Assembly (NCBI GenBank): GCA_905250025.1
Contig: CAJNOJ010000456.1
Span: 1 to 64,000, forward strand
Origin: Adineta ricciae
Taxonomy: Eukaryota; Rotifera; Eurotatoria; Adinetida; Adinetidae
Direction: 5' to 3'
Length of the DNA stretch: 64,000 nt
Each line of letters opens with the position of its first letter. Position 1 is the stretch's first letter. A program made the position numbers and the translations under genes. The notes below the pieces were generated by a model. It saw only the letters and a program-made list of their open reading frames with translations, searched no databases and was not told the DNA's origin. This document shows positions 21,866 to 32,286 of this stretch, one piece after another.

Positions 21866-22152
21866 TTCTTTCTCTATAGATTATCTAAAATGAAAAGAAA
21901 AAAGGGCTCTATTTCAAATTGAACCTACAGTTGATGCATTAGTTTCTCTGTTGTACTATGTGAAAACATTTCAGATATGTTGATTTTATTTATAAGAAAG
22001 AAATGAAACAACCGAATGAAATTTCTTCTCTTGTCTTTTATGGTGTGAATATGTTATTTTGAACTGAATTGGTAAAATTCATTCCTGAAGTAAAATTATT
22101 TTCGCCCTTTTACACATTTCATAAATCATTGAATTGACCTTACCTTCTTTTC

Positions 22153-22443
22153 TTATGGAATTTGTTGGAAAACTGCAATATCCCATTTCAAGTCAGTTTC
22201 TCTAACGAGGAGATACTTATTGTCGTAAGGATTGACACTGTACGAATAGGTACTTGTGTCGGCAATTATTACAGCCCATACTTTTCCATAAGTTGTAATG
22301 AGCCAGCTTTGTAATTCGGTGCAAATTTTAGTCTTATTTGATGATCCATGTATATCAATCGTAGTTCGCAGCGTACTTAAAATATTTATTTTCATAGTGT
22401 CTGTGATTCCTGACTGTTGCTGAAGAATTTCCCACCTTCCCAT
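22153..22443 (-). CDS. Dynein-light-chain-like domain gene, paralogue fragment
   Basis: 96 codons matching the C-terminal third of the gene at 21008-21865 (WEILQQQSGITDTMKINIL versus WEVEQQSRGITDSMKINIL). It lacks the B-box and coiled coil. An upstream exon may exist, or it may be a separate short gene. From 22378 rightwards the DNA is duplicated at 32219, where only the first 23 codons of this gene survive. Confidence 0.55.
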   Translation of the reverse strand: MGRWEILQQQSGITDTMKINILSTLRTTIDIHGSSNKTKICTELQSWLITTYGKVWAVIIADTSTYSYSVNPYDNKYLLVRETDLKWDIAVFQQIP

Positions 22444-23502
22444 TCTAATTGATCTGAAGATAATCTATCTGAAAGGATGAAGTTTATAAGTCCGTATAGA
22501 TACTGCTGTATACGCCCAGCTCGGCTTTTGATATTGAATACACACACACAGGAATCGCTAGCTATGCATATAAAATGTTACTTGGAAAAAAATAAAGTAA
22601 TGTTGTGAAAGAAAATGTCGATGAAGCATTGCAAATTTGCAATAGAACGAAAACAAGATAATATGTATCGTGAATTTAAATGTATGAAAGAAAAGAAACA
22701 TCGACGACAAGCAGCGATAACTACAACTTTTCTACACTTGTTATAAGCGCTTTTAATGTAACGAGAAAATATTCTTTTTCGAAAGAAAAATGCTTGAGAT
22801 AACAATTATCATCAACAACTGGATTTCTCCTACGAACACGTCATTTTTATGTAGTCAGCACATCACATAAAGCAGTCTTCGAAGAAGAAAGCAACATTTT
22901 TAGTATCTTTTTCAAAGTCAACTGGTTGATCTGATCACTATTTTCATACAGTCTGCTTATTCAATTCAGACGCATGTGATTCTACTTCACACTTTTAATG
23001 ATGAATACGTCATCGGCGAGTTCTTGTTGATTTTAAATATTTCCTACATAAACTCGAAAATATAAAAGCATCAGTGTTGACAAAGTAAACGAAATAAGAT
23101 AAGTAACAAGAGGTAAAGATAAACATGCAGATGATATGAAATGAAAAGATGTGATATTTTCTTTCTACGTATGATCTCCAAAAGGTTCATGAACAGATGT
23201 ATCCATAATGAGCAACGATAAAAGCAAATTTCACCGAGTTTCATTCGTCATGCAGGAGGACGTTCATCCCTCAAATGATACTCTAATTTATGGATATAAT
23301 TACCGCTCGAACGAAGTCGATGACGAAATAAGTAATTTATGTGGTCTATTTGCCTGACACAAGCATTATGGAAGAATTCCAGATAAAGCTTTTTTTTTGC
23401 GAAAATGATCAAGAGAAAAGCTGTTTCATGGAAAATTAGTGTATATAGTTACGCGAGTCTTCGAAAGAAAGTAGAAATTCACTCATACTCTAAAAACACT
23501 TT
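22444..23502. other. Gene-free stretch
   Basis: Sequence within duplicated block A, matched at about 32287-33539. No coding region keeps its frame in both copies. A short CA run (CACACACACA) occurs near 22540. Nothing else was recognised. Confidence 0.4.
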
Positions 23503-24356
23503 ATGAAAATTAAAAGAAGAGCTATAAGAAACCATTTATCAGTAGTTGCTGCATTCAGTTTCATTTCGGATGATATAGTTTTCATTCACAAATCAATTAG
23601 AACCATAAACTAGTTAAGAATCGTTGCAATATTATTAATCGCGGCTTTACCACGAACAGTTGCACAAGATTTCAAATCATTCACAATGTGCTACAACAAA
23701 TGCAGTGCAAGGGCGCTGCCTTTCATCAAAATGGTACTTTGACAATTAGCTTGGAATCTATCGCTATGATGGTTATTACTGGAACACGAATACCATCTGG
23801 TAAGGATTAGAATGAGATTACATCGTGTAATTTTGAAAATTGTGCAAACTTCAATTAATGACATATAGGAATCAAGAGTTTTTTTAGATGGAATAGAGCG
23901 TATTTTAGAAGCCTTCTTGCAAGTTGACTGTACACTGATGAAACTAGAAACAGTAGTGATGAGAATTCCAAAGGAGGGAATCTTCAATGTCATTGCCACA
24001 TTGAAAATTCACTCTATTTTCCCATCTCTCTATTTTCTTTAGTATGGATAATAATAGCAAGTATGAATACCCCTCGAAATGAACACACAGCAACGTTATT
24101 ATTGAATGGAAAAGTATTATTCGCTGGCGGTAGTAGTTCTAAAACAAATTCGGAATTGTATGATCCAGCAACAAGTAGTAGGACAACGGCAGCAAACATG
24201 AATGTTGCACGAGGTTCCCCTGCGGGAGCAACATTATCGACTGGACACGTATTGATTGGCAATGACATAACAAAATGTAGATGTTTTATATCGCTCTTAT
24301 CATTCTTGAAATTCCTCTCTCTAAGAAATCAAGCCAAATTAAAAATAAATATTTGA
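23503..24356 (+). pseudogene. Decayed secreted kelch gene, copy 1
   Basis: Begins like the copy at 33540 (ATGAAAATTAAAAG) but has stops in the N-terminal part (for example TAG replacing Trp after the RTIN/RTMN position) and frame breaks. Only 24063-24290 still reads as kelch/galactose-oxidase-like repeats (MNTPRNEHTATLLLNGKVL, SELYDPATSS). Compared with copy 2 it lacks one kelch blade. It is non-functional. Confidence 0.7.
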
Positions 24357-24439
24357 TTGTAATTCGTCCACACAGAATAGTCACTCATTTTAATAAAAAA
24401 TCTCCTTTTCCAGAGCATCCTTGATCACCAAACAAACAG

Positions 24440-24480
24440 TCTATTCTACGCTCACACCCACACCCTCACCCTCAAACATG
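24440..24480 (-). repeat. G-rich telomere-like tract
   Basis: On the minus strand the run reads GAGGGTGAGGGTGTGGGTGTG, a degenerate mix of TGAGGG and TGTGGG. Bdelloid telomeres are reported to be TGTGGG repeats. Copy 2 of the block has only a shortened remnant near 34681-34695. Confidence 0.45.
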
Positions 24481-24495
24481 CGACTATTGAAATTT

Positions 24496-27400
24496 CTAAG
24501 AGGGATTTTGATACTGTGGTAAAATGTTGGTTGGTATATCGAAATTGACGACTGAACCTTTGTCCAATACAAGAATTCGATCACTCTTCGCAACGGTATC
24601 AAGCCGATGAGCAATGGTCAGAACAGTTCGATCGCGAAACTTCTCCGCCATTGTTGTTTGAATAATCGAATCGATCTGCTGATCAACATTCGATGTAGCT
24701 TCATCGATCAATAAGATTTTACTCTGTTTCAAGATTGCTCGAGCAATACAAATCAATTGAGCTTGACCCGCACTTATATTTCCACCTGATTCCGTAGTCA
24801 GCATTTCAAGTCCCATCGGATGATCGCTGACGAATTGTTTCAATTGCACATCATCCAATGCTATCCAGCATTGTTCATCTGAATAGCGATTAAATGGATC
24901 AAGATTGTATCGGAGAGTGCCACTGAAAAGAATCGGATGCTGAGGAATAATGCTAAGATGAGATCGAAGTTTCTGTAGGGTAATGCGACTAATATCGATA
25001 TTGTCGATGAGTATCGTACCTTGGATATGTGAACGATGAATAAAACGGAAGATACCTTTGAAAAGAGATGACTTTCCTGCACCAGTTCGACCTATAATAC
25101 CGACTTTTTCAGCAGATTTAATTTTAATATTAATGTTCGTCAGGACAGGATCGAGATCTTTTCGATGAGATAAGGAATAGTTACGAAAATCAATTTCGCC
25201 ATGTGTTGGCCAATCCGGCTCTATATTAACCAAACTTTGATGCCCACCTTGATCCTCTTCAGGCGGGACTTGTGAATACTGATAAATCCGTTCGACACTT
25301 GCCATTAATAGATCACATTCGAGCAGTTGCTGAATGGCTAATTGAAATGATTTCGGCATGGAAATTGCATACGATAGTACAAATATAATGACAGATGGAT
25401 CGATCCTATCGTGAAAAGCCACGAGGAGAATTGCAGTAGCAAATATGCTGATGAGCGGTAAAAGATTAAGTCGCATACCAAACCATCGTGTAGCACCTCT
25501 CGTGTTAATCGAAACACGAGCTTTCCGATCGAGTCGATCGATAAAAGAACTAATGAAATGTTCTTCGATTTTGAATGCGCGTAGGCTGACCGAACCATAA
25601 AGTGATGTAGAAAGAAGATCATACACCGGACTCGAAGTTGTGCTTTCCAATTGTTTCAATTGATTTTTCGATCGTAGATAAAAATGACACAAGAAAATAA
25701 AGAACGGAATCAATGCGACAATGACCAGCAAAACGTACGGTCTAACAAGACAAATGACAACGACTGATCCAACGAACATCGATGCACTTTTAGTAGCAAA
25801 TAATAAAACGGGTGGTAATGTTTCGTCAACGACTTTCTGGTCTGAACTTGCTCGACAAAGGATTCGACCACTTGCGTTACTTTCAAAGAATTGAATCGTT
25901 GTGTTCAATAGTCCTTTCAACATAGAGTTGTGTAAGTTGTTTGCACCGTGTAGAAAAATGAAGAAAAAGAGAATAGTACGGAGTACGTCTGATCCTATAG
26001 TACTAACAACCAAACCAAAATAAGTATGAGCAAATGCGGGATGGGACTGCTGTTCAGTAGGAGATTGCTTTGACCAAACTCGAAGCCAATAGTTTGAACC
26101 ATCGTAGAAAATTTCGCAGATGATAGTCAAAAAGATTAGGGAACTCAATCCACACATGCCTAATGGTGATGAAATGAGTAAGTGGAACCATAAACTCCAA
26201 TTTGTTTGACCATGAACAGATGCTTCTTTTGTGATGATTGGTTGCGGATCAACCATTGATGTACTTTCACTAATAAGATTTTCTAGTTCTGACATTTCAC
26301 ATTTTGTTGTTCGATTTTGTGCACGAAGAAATTCATTTGAATGGACTTGTTCATCAATGTGACCTTGCGTGAGAAATATGATTTGATTTGCATTAGCAAG
26401 GAATTGTGTTTGATGTGTAACTAACAGACAAGTCTTGTTTTTCAGAAGTCCTGTTGAGCTAAAACATCTTTCATAGATTTGTCTAGCAACTTCACCATCT
26501 ACTGACGCTAACGGATCGTCAACAAGATAAACATCAGCCTTTCTATACAATGCTCGAGCCAAAGATACGCGTGCTTTCTGACCGCCGCTTAGATTTATAC
26601 CTCTTTCTCCGATCATTGTTAAATCACCGGCTACTCCAATTGAATTCAAATCAACATCGAGACAGCAAGCGTGAAGAATGTTGCGATAGCATTGTGGTTT
26701 AAATGGTTGATCGAGGATGATGTTATTTCGAATCGTGTCTGCAAATATCCATGGCGATTGAGATGCGTATGAAAATGAACTTCCATGTGTTATCAGTTGA
26801 CCATCAGTTAGAGTCATTTCGCCTAGAATAGCAGCCAGAAGTGATGATTTACCAGCGCCAACTGCTCCAACAATGCCAATGAAACTACCGGATTTTATAT
26901 TGATATTCAATGACACAAGACAAGGCTGCGTATCGGTCCAAACGAAAGACGTATTGAGCATGGAAATACATCCTTTCTGAGAATCGTCATGCGAGGGTAT
27001 CGAATAGATCTGATTTGGGCTTGTCGAACGCATGAATTCATCGATTCTTCTTGAAGCTCCTAGAATTCCTGTCAATCTTTCCGTTAAAACCGGCATAGCA
27101 AACATAAATTGACCCCGTAAAAGACCGAAAAGTGCTAACACAGTGAAACAGTCGACCGCATTCAGTGGATAACCCAACAACCAATACACACTAAACGTCG
27201 TAAGCCCGAGAAGTGGGACCAAAATAAACATAAAAATAGAATTCAAAGCTGTCAGAATATGAATGCGTCGTAGAACACTCAGCTCCTTTTTACGGATTTG
27301 ACCTATTCGATCTTCCATCGACTTTTCCCAATTATATACTTTAATCGTATAACACCCGTGAATCATTTCATAAAATGCACGAACACGTTGATTATTATAA

Positions 27401-28212
27401 AAAGTCTTCAGATCGTCATACTGACTCACATAGCGACCAATCAATAACGAACAGATGATACTCAAAACGAATACGATGAAAGTTGCACATGCTGGTATCG
27501 ATCCGATAATCCAACAAAGTAAAATAAATACGATTATAGTTTCGATTATTCCTCCAAATACAGCATGGATATGCGAGAACATTTCTTCGACTTTTGCAGT
27601 GTCATTTACAATGAGATTGACCATTTGTCCCATGTTGATTTTCTGCCACATTACCAAGGTGATGGATAATGAACGTCGATAGATGATCAACATCAGTGTA
27701 TTACGGATTCGTAAAGCCATTCGATACGAAGAAAAATATATTTGATGATCGAGAACATACTGGGCAGTAAGAAATAAACACAATAATATCAGATAAAAAT
27801 TTGTTGTTACAAGTGCCGGTTGTTTATTCGTCAGGCTCAGAACTACCTGACGAAGTAATAACGGTTGAACAATACGAGAAAAGATGTATGGGACAGAGCA
27901 CACAGCTGTTGAAATGTATTCTCTCCAAAATTCACGAATGATTATTCGACATGTAGAAGCTGAAGTCCAGTCGTAAGATTCTAATCGATGTAGTAAAAAC
28001 GATGATTTATCTCGGTTTGGTAAAGGATCAAGGTCATCATCAGTTAAGACTTGTTTGTACCCAGTGCGTAATGTAGGAGACATCCAACACCAAAATAAGA
28101 GATTTAACCATCGAGTCCATGACGATTCTACCCATTCAAGATTAGATGAACGATTCTTTGAATCGCTATGACTGAGTAATCTTTCACGCCCATCATCAAA
28201 TCGTTTGGTCAT
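24496..28212 (-). CDS. ABCC-type (MRP4-like) ABC transporter, copy 1
   Basis: 1238 codons in one exon, close to the length of short ABCC proteins (MRP4 type, no extra N-terminal membrane domain). Order: an N-terminal ABCC motif (PLLRQVV; GYKQVLTDDDLDPLPNRDKS), six membrane helices, NBD1 with Walker A GAVGAGKSSL near residue 454, signature LSGGQKARVSLARA and Walker B VYLVDDPLASVD, a second helix set, and NBD2 with Walker A GRTGAGKSSL near 1040, a variant signature NISAGQAQ and Walker B ILLIDEATSNVD. Family role: ATP-driven export of organic anions and conjugates at the plasma membrane. NBD1 has Asp where a catalytic Glu is usual, as in other ABCC proteins. It is divergent from the phosphatase gene at 29144, and copy 2 is at 34772. 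Confidence 0.93.
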   Translation of the reverse strand: MTKRFDDGRERLLSHSDSKNRSSNLEWVESSWTRWLNLLFWCWMSPTLRTGYKQVLTDDDLDPLPNRDKSSFLLHRLESYDWTSASTCRIIIREFWREYISTAVCSVPYIFSRIVQPLLLRQVVLSLTNKQPALVTTNFYLILLCLFLTAQYVLDHQIYFSSYRMALRIRNTLMLIIYRRSLSITLVMWQKINMGQMVNLIVNDTAKVEEMFSHIHAVFGGIIETIIVFILLCWIIGSIPACATFIVFVLSIICSLLIGRYVSQYDDLKTFYNNQRVRAFYEMIHGCYTIKVYNWEKSMEDRIGQIRKKELSVLRRIHILTALNSIFMFILVPLLGLTTFSVYWLLGYPLNAVDCFTVLALFGLLRGQFMFAMPVLTERLTGILGASRRIDEFMRSTSPNQIYSIPSHDDSQKGCISMLNTSFVWTDTQPCLVSLNINIKSGSFIGIVGAVGAGKSSLLAAILGEMTLTDGQLITHGSSFSYASQSPWIFADTIRNNIILDQPFKPQCYRNILHACCLDVDLNSIGVAGDLTMIGERGINLSGGQKARVSLARALYRKADVYLVDDPLASVDGEVARQIYERCFSSTGLLKNKTCLLVTHQTQFLANANQIIFLTQGHIDEQVHSNEFLRAQNRTTKCEMSELENLISESTSMVDPQPIITKEASVHGQTNWSLWFHLLISSPLGMCGLSSLIFLTIICEIFYDGSNYWLRVWSKQSPTEQQSHPAFAHTYFGLVVSTIGSDVLRTILFFFIFLHGANNLHNSMLKGLLNTTIQFFESNASGRILCRASSDQKVVDETLPPVLLFATKSASMFVGSVVVICLVRPYVLLVIVALIPFFIFLCHFYLRSKNQLKQLESTTSSPVYDLLSTSLYGSVSLRAFKIEEHFISSFIDRLDRKARVSINTRGATRWFGMRLNLLPLISIFATAILLVAFHDRIDPSVIIFVLSYAISMPKSFQLAIQQLLECDLLMASVERIYQYSQVPPEEDQGGHQSLVNIEPDWPTHGEIDFRNYSLSHRKDLDPVLTNINIKIKSAEKVGIIGRTGAGKSSLFKGIFRFIHRSHIQGTILIDNIDISRITLQKLRSHLSIIPQHPILFSGTLRYNLDPFNRYSDEQCWIALDDVQLKQFVSDHPMGLEMLTTESGGNISAGQAQLICIARAILKQSKILLIDEATSNVDQQIDSIIQTTMAEKFRDRTVLTIAHRLDTVAKSDRILVLDKGSVVNFDIPTNILPQYQNPS

Positions 28213-29143
28213 TGTGGGGTTTCTTTTTATGAAAAGTGTGTCGTGTAATGGTGTAATAACGACATTAAAAGGGTAAACATATACAGGAATACAGTAATCG
28301 ACGAGGATAGGATACGCGTGGTTAATCTGATGAGAACGGTATTCAGGTGCAGCACGTTGGCTATATTCGTTTATAAAGCATTCGAATATACCGTAGTGAC
28401 AGTTTTAACCGAAATATATATCAATATATTAAGGGATATTTATGGTTGGTTCTTTCATTGAAAACTTTGCTTTTTATTGTCTTTATGCAAACTCTAAATA
28501 AAAAGAGACATAAATTCAGGTGCTATTAATACATAAGTTCAAGTTCAGAGTATCTGACCGCCACTTGTGTGCGCTTTCTCTTACTGATAAGAAAGGTTTT
28601 CTTTCGATTAATGTGAGTAGTATTTACCTACAGATTGCGCTTCTATGACTGAAACTGTAGATATTCGTCTTTTCACTGTTTGGTTTCATTTGTGTGTGTC
28701 CTTGATTTAGATTCGCAAAGCTGAACAGTTAAAACAAAATCATGTCGATAGACTTATATGTTACATATTCTCTGTGAAAACTTTCAACGTGTCATCAACA
28801 GAAGTACGTATTCGAAAGCAAACTATCTTATAATGTTTCATCCCAAAACAATTACAATTGATAAAGTAGATGTCGTTGATGGATAGAATTATATTCAATA
28901 TCATTTCTCATTGGTTTTTGTTTCTTTTTCTTCGATATTTGTGTTTTGTTTTTGTTCATTATAAACAAACTAATTTTTTTTACGACAATGACCATTCTTG
29001 GAATGAGATTCTCTGATTTTGTTTATTACTGGATGTTTTCATCAGGCTGAGTCATCGTCGCGAAAGAGAAAGAAAAAGGTAGGCTCTGACGATAAAGGTT
29101 GAAGAGTTTAAAGAGATGAAACTTTGTTTATTTTAGATCTTGA
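28213..29143. other. Divergent intergenic region
   Basis: 930 bp between the starts of the ABCC gene (minus) and the membrane phosphatase gene (plus), so it should hold both promoters. A likely 5'-UTR intron of the phosphatase gene ends here: AAAAAG|GTAGGC ... TTTATTTTAG just before the ATG. No other feature was seen. Block copy 2 keeps the same layout. Confidence 0.5.
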
Positions 29144-30124
29144 ATGAAGAACGAAGAGAACAAAAGCCTTCCATCATCTCAATTGGGTGTTCCCGATGAT
29201 GTTGAAGCTGAATTCCAGAAAGATCCTGTTGATCGTGATTTCAAAAACATTCTCGTTGTTTTAATAATGATCATTTGTAGTTTATTAACATCCTATTTCT
29301 CAAATAATCCTTATGGAAATTATTTACCACTCATTTTAATTTCGACCTTCGAATGGTATCGATCATATCCGCGACAAAAACGTTCGTATTATGGTTTATT
29401 TCGTTTATTATTATACGTTGTAATCATTAGTTTATGGAACGTGTTGGTTTTGAAAATTTTCCTGGAAATCATTTCATATTCCATTGGTTACCATCGGATT
29501 CCATTCAAACGAATCGAACATTTGTTTCCCTACGCATTAATTATCACTTCATTTGCACGAACAAGTCAAGAAATGGATTTAAACGACAAACGAAGATACA
29601 TAATTCATTTACTCTACGATGTTCCTGCGTTTCTGCTAGTTCTGATCTTCAAATTATTGAACAATCCATTGAATTGTTTGTACAGTCAAATCTCGACGCA
29701 TTGTTATCTCGGTTGTTTACCTTTACCGTCGGATGTTGCAGAACTGAACAAAGTTGCCATAAAAAACGTGGTAAATATGTGTGCAGAATATCGCGGACCG
29801 AGGAAAACATATGAGAAATACGGAATTAAACAATTGTATTTGCCGACAATCGATACGGTTTCGCCTTCACGGCAAACGATCGAAAAGGCGATGAAATTTA
29901 TGAAAGAAGCTCTAGATCGAAACGAAAATATCTTTGTTCATTGTAAAGCAGGAATGGGAAGAAGTGCGACGATCGTTTATTGTCATTTAATCGCCAATGA
30001 ACACATGACACCCGAAGACGCAATGAAATTAATCAAAGAAAAACGACCAGAAGTCACCACAAGTCTTATTCATTATTACTCGGTGAAGCGTTTTCTCGCG
30101 TCACTGAATAACAAATCTCAATAG
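29144..30124 (+). CDS. Membrane-anchored PTPMT1-like dual-specificity phosphatase, copy 1
   Basis: 326 codons. The first about 165 residues hold several hydrophobic segments (ILVVLIMIICSLLTSYF, YLPLILIST, LLYVVIISLWNVLVLKIFL, FLLVLIFKLL). The last about 150 form a cysteine phosphatase with the active-site loop HCKAGMGRSAT (C-x5-R) and a general-acid region near LPTIDTV. The catalytic part resembles PTPMT1-type enzymes that dephosphorylate phosphatidylglycerophosphate or phosphoinositides; the substrate is inferred only by family. A 5'-UTR intron probably ends directly before the ATG. It is tail-to-tail with another phosphatase gene 51 bp away, and their poly(A) signals cross. Copy 2 at 39718 is nearly identical. 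Confidence 0.88.
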   Translation: MKNEENKSLPSSQLGVPDDVEAEFQKDPVDRDFKNILVVLIMIICSLLTSYFSNNPYGNYLPLILISTFEWYRSYPRQKRSYYGLFRLLLYVVIISLWNVLVLKIFLEIISYSIGYHRIPFKRIEHLFPYALIITSFARTSQEMDLNDKRRYIIHLLYDVPAFLLVLIFKLLNNPLNCLYSQISTHCYLGCLPLPSDVAELNKVAIKNVVNMCAEYRGPRKTYEKYGIKQLYLPTIDTVSPSRQTIEKAMKFMKEALDRNENIFVHCKAGMGRSATIVYCHLIANEHMTPEDAMKLIKEKRPEVTTSLIHYYSVKRFLASLNNKSQ

Positions 30125-30175
30125 ACTTTCGAATTCTTTTATAGGAAATTTATTCAAGCACAAGTCAATAAAAGT

Positions 30176-30661
30176 TTATTTATCTTTGTTTTCACGTAGA
30201 AGTTTTTCGTATCGAATAAGTTGGAGAAAGAAGCCGAAGTTCGGTGCAGCAACACGTCGACAATTGACTAAATGATCGTAAGCATCGGAAAGTGTTTCGA
30301 AATGATACGTGATGAGGTATGCGAGAATGATCGAAGATGAACGAGAAACTCCCATTTGACAATGAACTAAAACTTTCTCGTTTTTGTTTTGACATAAACG
30401 TAGAAATTTGTTCGTTTGCTCGAAATAATTTTCGATGTTAACGCCAAGTTCATCTCCGATGTTTATCCATAAGACATTGAAATTATCGCGAATTTCGTTA
30501 TCTAATTCGATGTCTGAAACGTTTAAAATGTGTTTTATACCGATTTCTTGTAATAGATTGTAGTTTTTTGCATGTCCGAGATCGCCATGATAAAGAAACT
30601 TGTCAAGAATTGTCGATGGTAATCGAACATTTGGACGTTTTTTCGGAATTCCACGATCTTT
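30176..30661 (-). CDS. Dual-specificity phosphatase, copy 1, N-terminus lost at a contig join
   Basis: 162 codons of a compact DUSP domain ending at 30176. Motifs: YHGDLGHAKN, the Asp-bearing loop NIGDELG and the active site VHCQMGVSRSSSIILAYL (C-x5-R-S). The frame enters the N at 30662, and what lies beyond is unrelated DNA, so the first exon part is missing here. The second copy (40757-41632) shows the natural N-terminus. Atypical DUSPs remove phosphate from Ser/Thr/Tyr or RNA; this substrate is unknown. Confidence 0.85.
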   Translation of the reverse strand, partial: KDRGIPKKRPNVRLPSTILDKFLYHGDLGHAKNYNLLQEIGIKHILNVSDIELDNEIRDNFNVLWINIGDELGVNIENYFEQTNKFLRLCQNKNEKVLVHCQMGVSRSSSIILAYLITYHFETLSDAYDHLVNCRRVAAPNFGFFLQLIRYEKLLRENKDK

Positions 30662-30662
30662 N

Positions 30663-31587
30663 CAAATCTCAAGTTGCCGAGATGCAAAGACTAGACAAAC
30701 TCTACATGGAAACACAAATGCGTTTTTCAGAATGGTTTTGACAAATTCGATAGAAAAGACAAATCACCGTTGCTTATCATTCATTTTGCACATCGGATTC
30801 ATTTGTGTCACTTGTAACTGTGCAAATCTCTTGTATAATTAAACCTTTTCTCTATTAGTTCGTTGTTTTGTCATCGAAATCCAAATTTTGTTTTCAATTT
30901 TACCGTAACTATTATGTTTTGTTCCACGCTTCTTATTCGTACTTACATATACTTTATTCATATTTTGACTTCTTTAGAGATTTAGTTCGAACTATTACAA
31001 AAAAATATTTGCTTTCTTTCATGTAGTTGTTTATTATATCATCAACTTGTCTTTATTTCATTGGAAAACATTTTCTCTTATATGAAATGAAAAAACAATA
31101 GCAAATTGATTATTACATATGAATCTTTTCAGTCGAGGGTAATGCGAGTCCGTCTCGACGAGCGTTATTTATTGATTATCAAAGTATAAATGATATTCTG
31201 CCATCCTCGCCCGTTAGAATCGTATATACCTGAAACTAGTGAAATCACTCTCACCCTATCCACATTTTACGACGAATTCCACGAGATATCTGAACGATAT
31301 AAATTCTGAGACTCGTTCATTCATTTTGCAGGCTTTACGTTATGATAGAGAAATGATTTATCCCTATTCAATTAAAAGTACAAAATATAGATTAATTTGT
31401 CACATATCTTCGTCATCGTCTCTCACATATGACTCATCATTACACTCTCGATGTTGTCTCATGATCGTTCAACATCTTCTTTTTTTCTGTTCTATCGGGC
31501 AAATCCTTTCTATTCATTGGCGTTCTTACATCCTTTTTTCTCTCTCATCACATTTCCAAGGTCGTAGCTTCGACAGCCTAAATCTTC
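30663..31587. other. Gene-free stretch after the contig join
   Basis: Starts a new contig. A short plus-strand coiled-coil-like end (EMQRLDKLYMETQMRFSEWF then stop) at about 30670-30740 could be the last codons of a gene cut by the contig edge. The rest is AT-rich without clear features. Confidence 0.35.
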
Positions 31588-32218
31588 ATGGGCAATATCT
31601 ATAGTAACGCAATTCCAATATTTTTTTCCTACAAAGTCAAATTTACTCGTGACATTCCTCAAGATTTTTACATAAGTGGCGATCGAGCTAAAGGAATCAT
31701 CGAACTAACAACCAATGAAACAATTAATCTGTACATCAAATACGGTTTATTACACGTTGAACTCATTGGCGAAATACACTATTTTAAAACACACAAAAAT
31801 GCAAAAGCTCCGAATGGCATCCAAATCTTCTTTTGGCGAAAAGTCAAATTAATTCAATTACCAAAAACAAATCAACAAAATAAATCTCTTCAAATCCATC
31901 GTTGGGCATTCGATGCCTTACTCGATTCCTTTCTTTCATCATCATTACCGCCGAAAGATGAATCGAAACAATTATTTAACACAAAAAAGTTCGTTTTTAG
32001 TCTTCACTCGTTCGCCAACGCCAATCCTTCTAAAAAAAACCCGCCTTTTCAATATTCAGTCAAAGGTAACTCAGTGAAATTACATTGAATTTTATTGAAT
32101 AGTCAAGAACTTATCATACCGGGAGAGAGACTGAGCTTGCAAATTGAAATTCTCAATCCGTTACAACAAATGATCAAGTCAATTCGAATTAAATTTCAAC
32201 AATATCGATTGATCAAGA
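31588..32218 (+). pseudogene. Arrestin-domain protein, truncated
   Basis: 166 codons from an ATG at 31588, then a TGA at 32086, then the same frame goes on for about 40 codons. The product resembles arrestin-domain-containing (ARRDC) adaptors: GDRAKGIIELTT and HVELIGEIHY in the first beta-sheet, then IIPGERLSLQIEI in the next. These proteins link membrane receptors to ubiquitin ligases and endocytosis. It starts MGNIYS, a possible N-myristoylation signal. At 32218 the arrestin sequence stops and the duplicated block A begins, so the C-terminal arrestin domain is missing. The TGA could be part of a small intron (GTAACT ... AATAG), but that splice would not keep the frame. Confidence 0.65.
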
Positions 32219-32286
32219 TACTTAAAATATTTATTTTCATAGTGTCTGTGATTCCTGACTGTTGTGTAGTAATTTCCCACTTTGAC
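32219..32286 (-). pseudogene. Start of the dynein-light-chain-like gene, truncated copy
   Basis: Twenty-three codons on the minus strand match the first codons of the gene at 22153-22443 (QQSGITDTMKINIL). They are cut where the arrestin-like gene ends. This is the left edge of duplicated block A, copy 2. Confidence 0.7.

Larger units (their letters stand above)
22378..30661. repeat. Duplicated block A, copy 1
   Basis: Matches 32219-41242 in the same orientation at roughly 95% by eye, with indels. It carries a kelch pseudogene, an ABCC transporter and two phosphatase genes. Both copies stop at the same base in the dual-specificity phosphatase gene (GATCTTT), and each is followed by a single N. 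Confidence 0.85.

Noticed and set aside
22578-22805. Short minus-strand frame in block A
   Set aside because: The matching region in copy 2 is interrupted, so the frame is not conserved.
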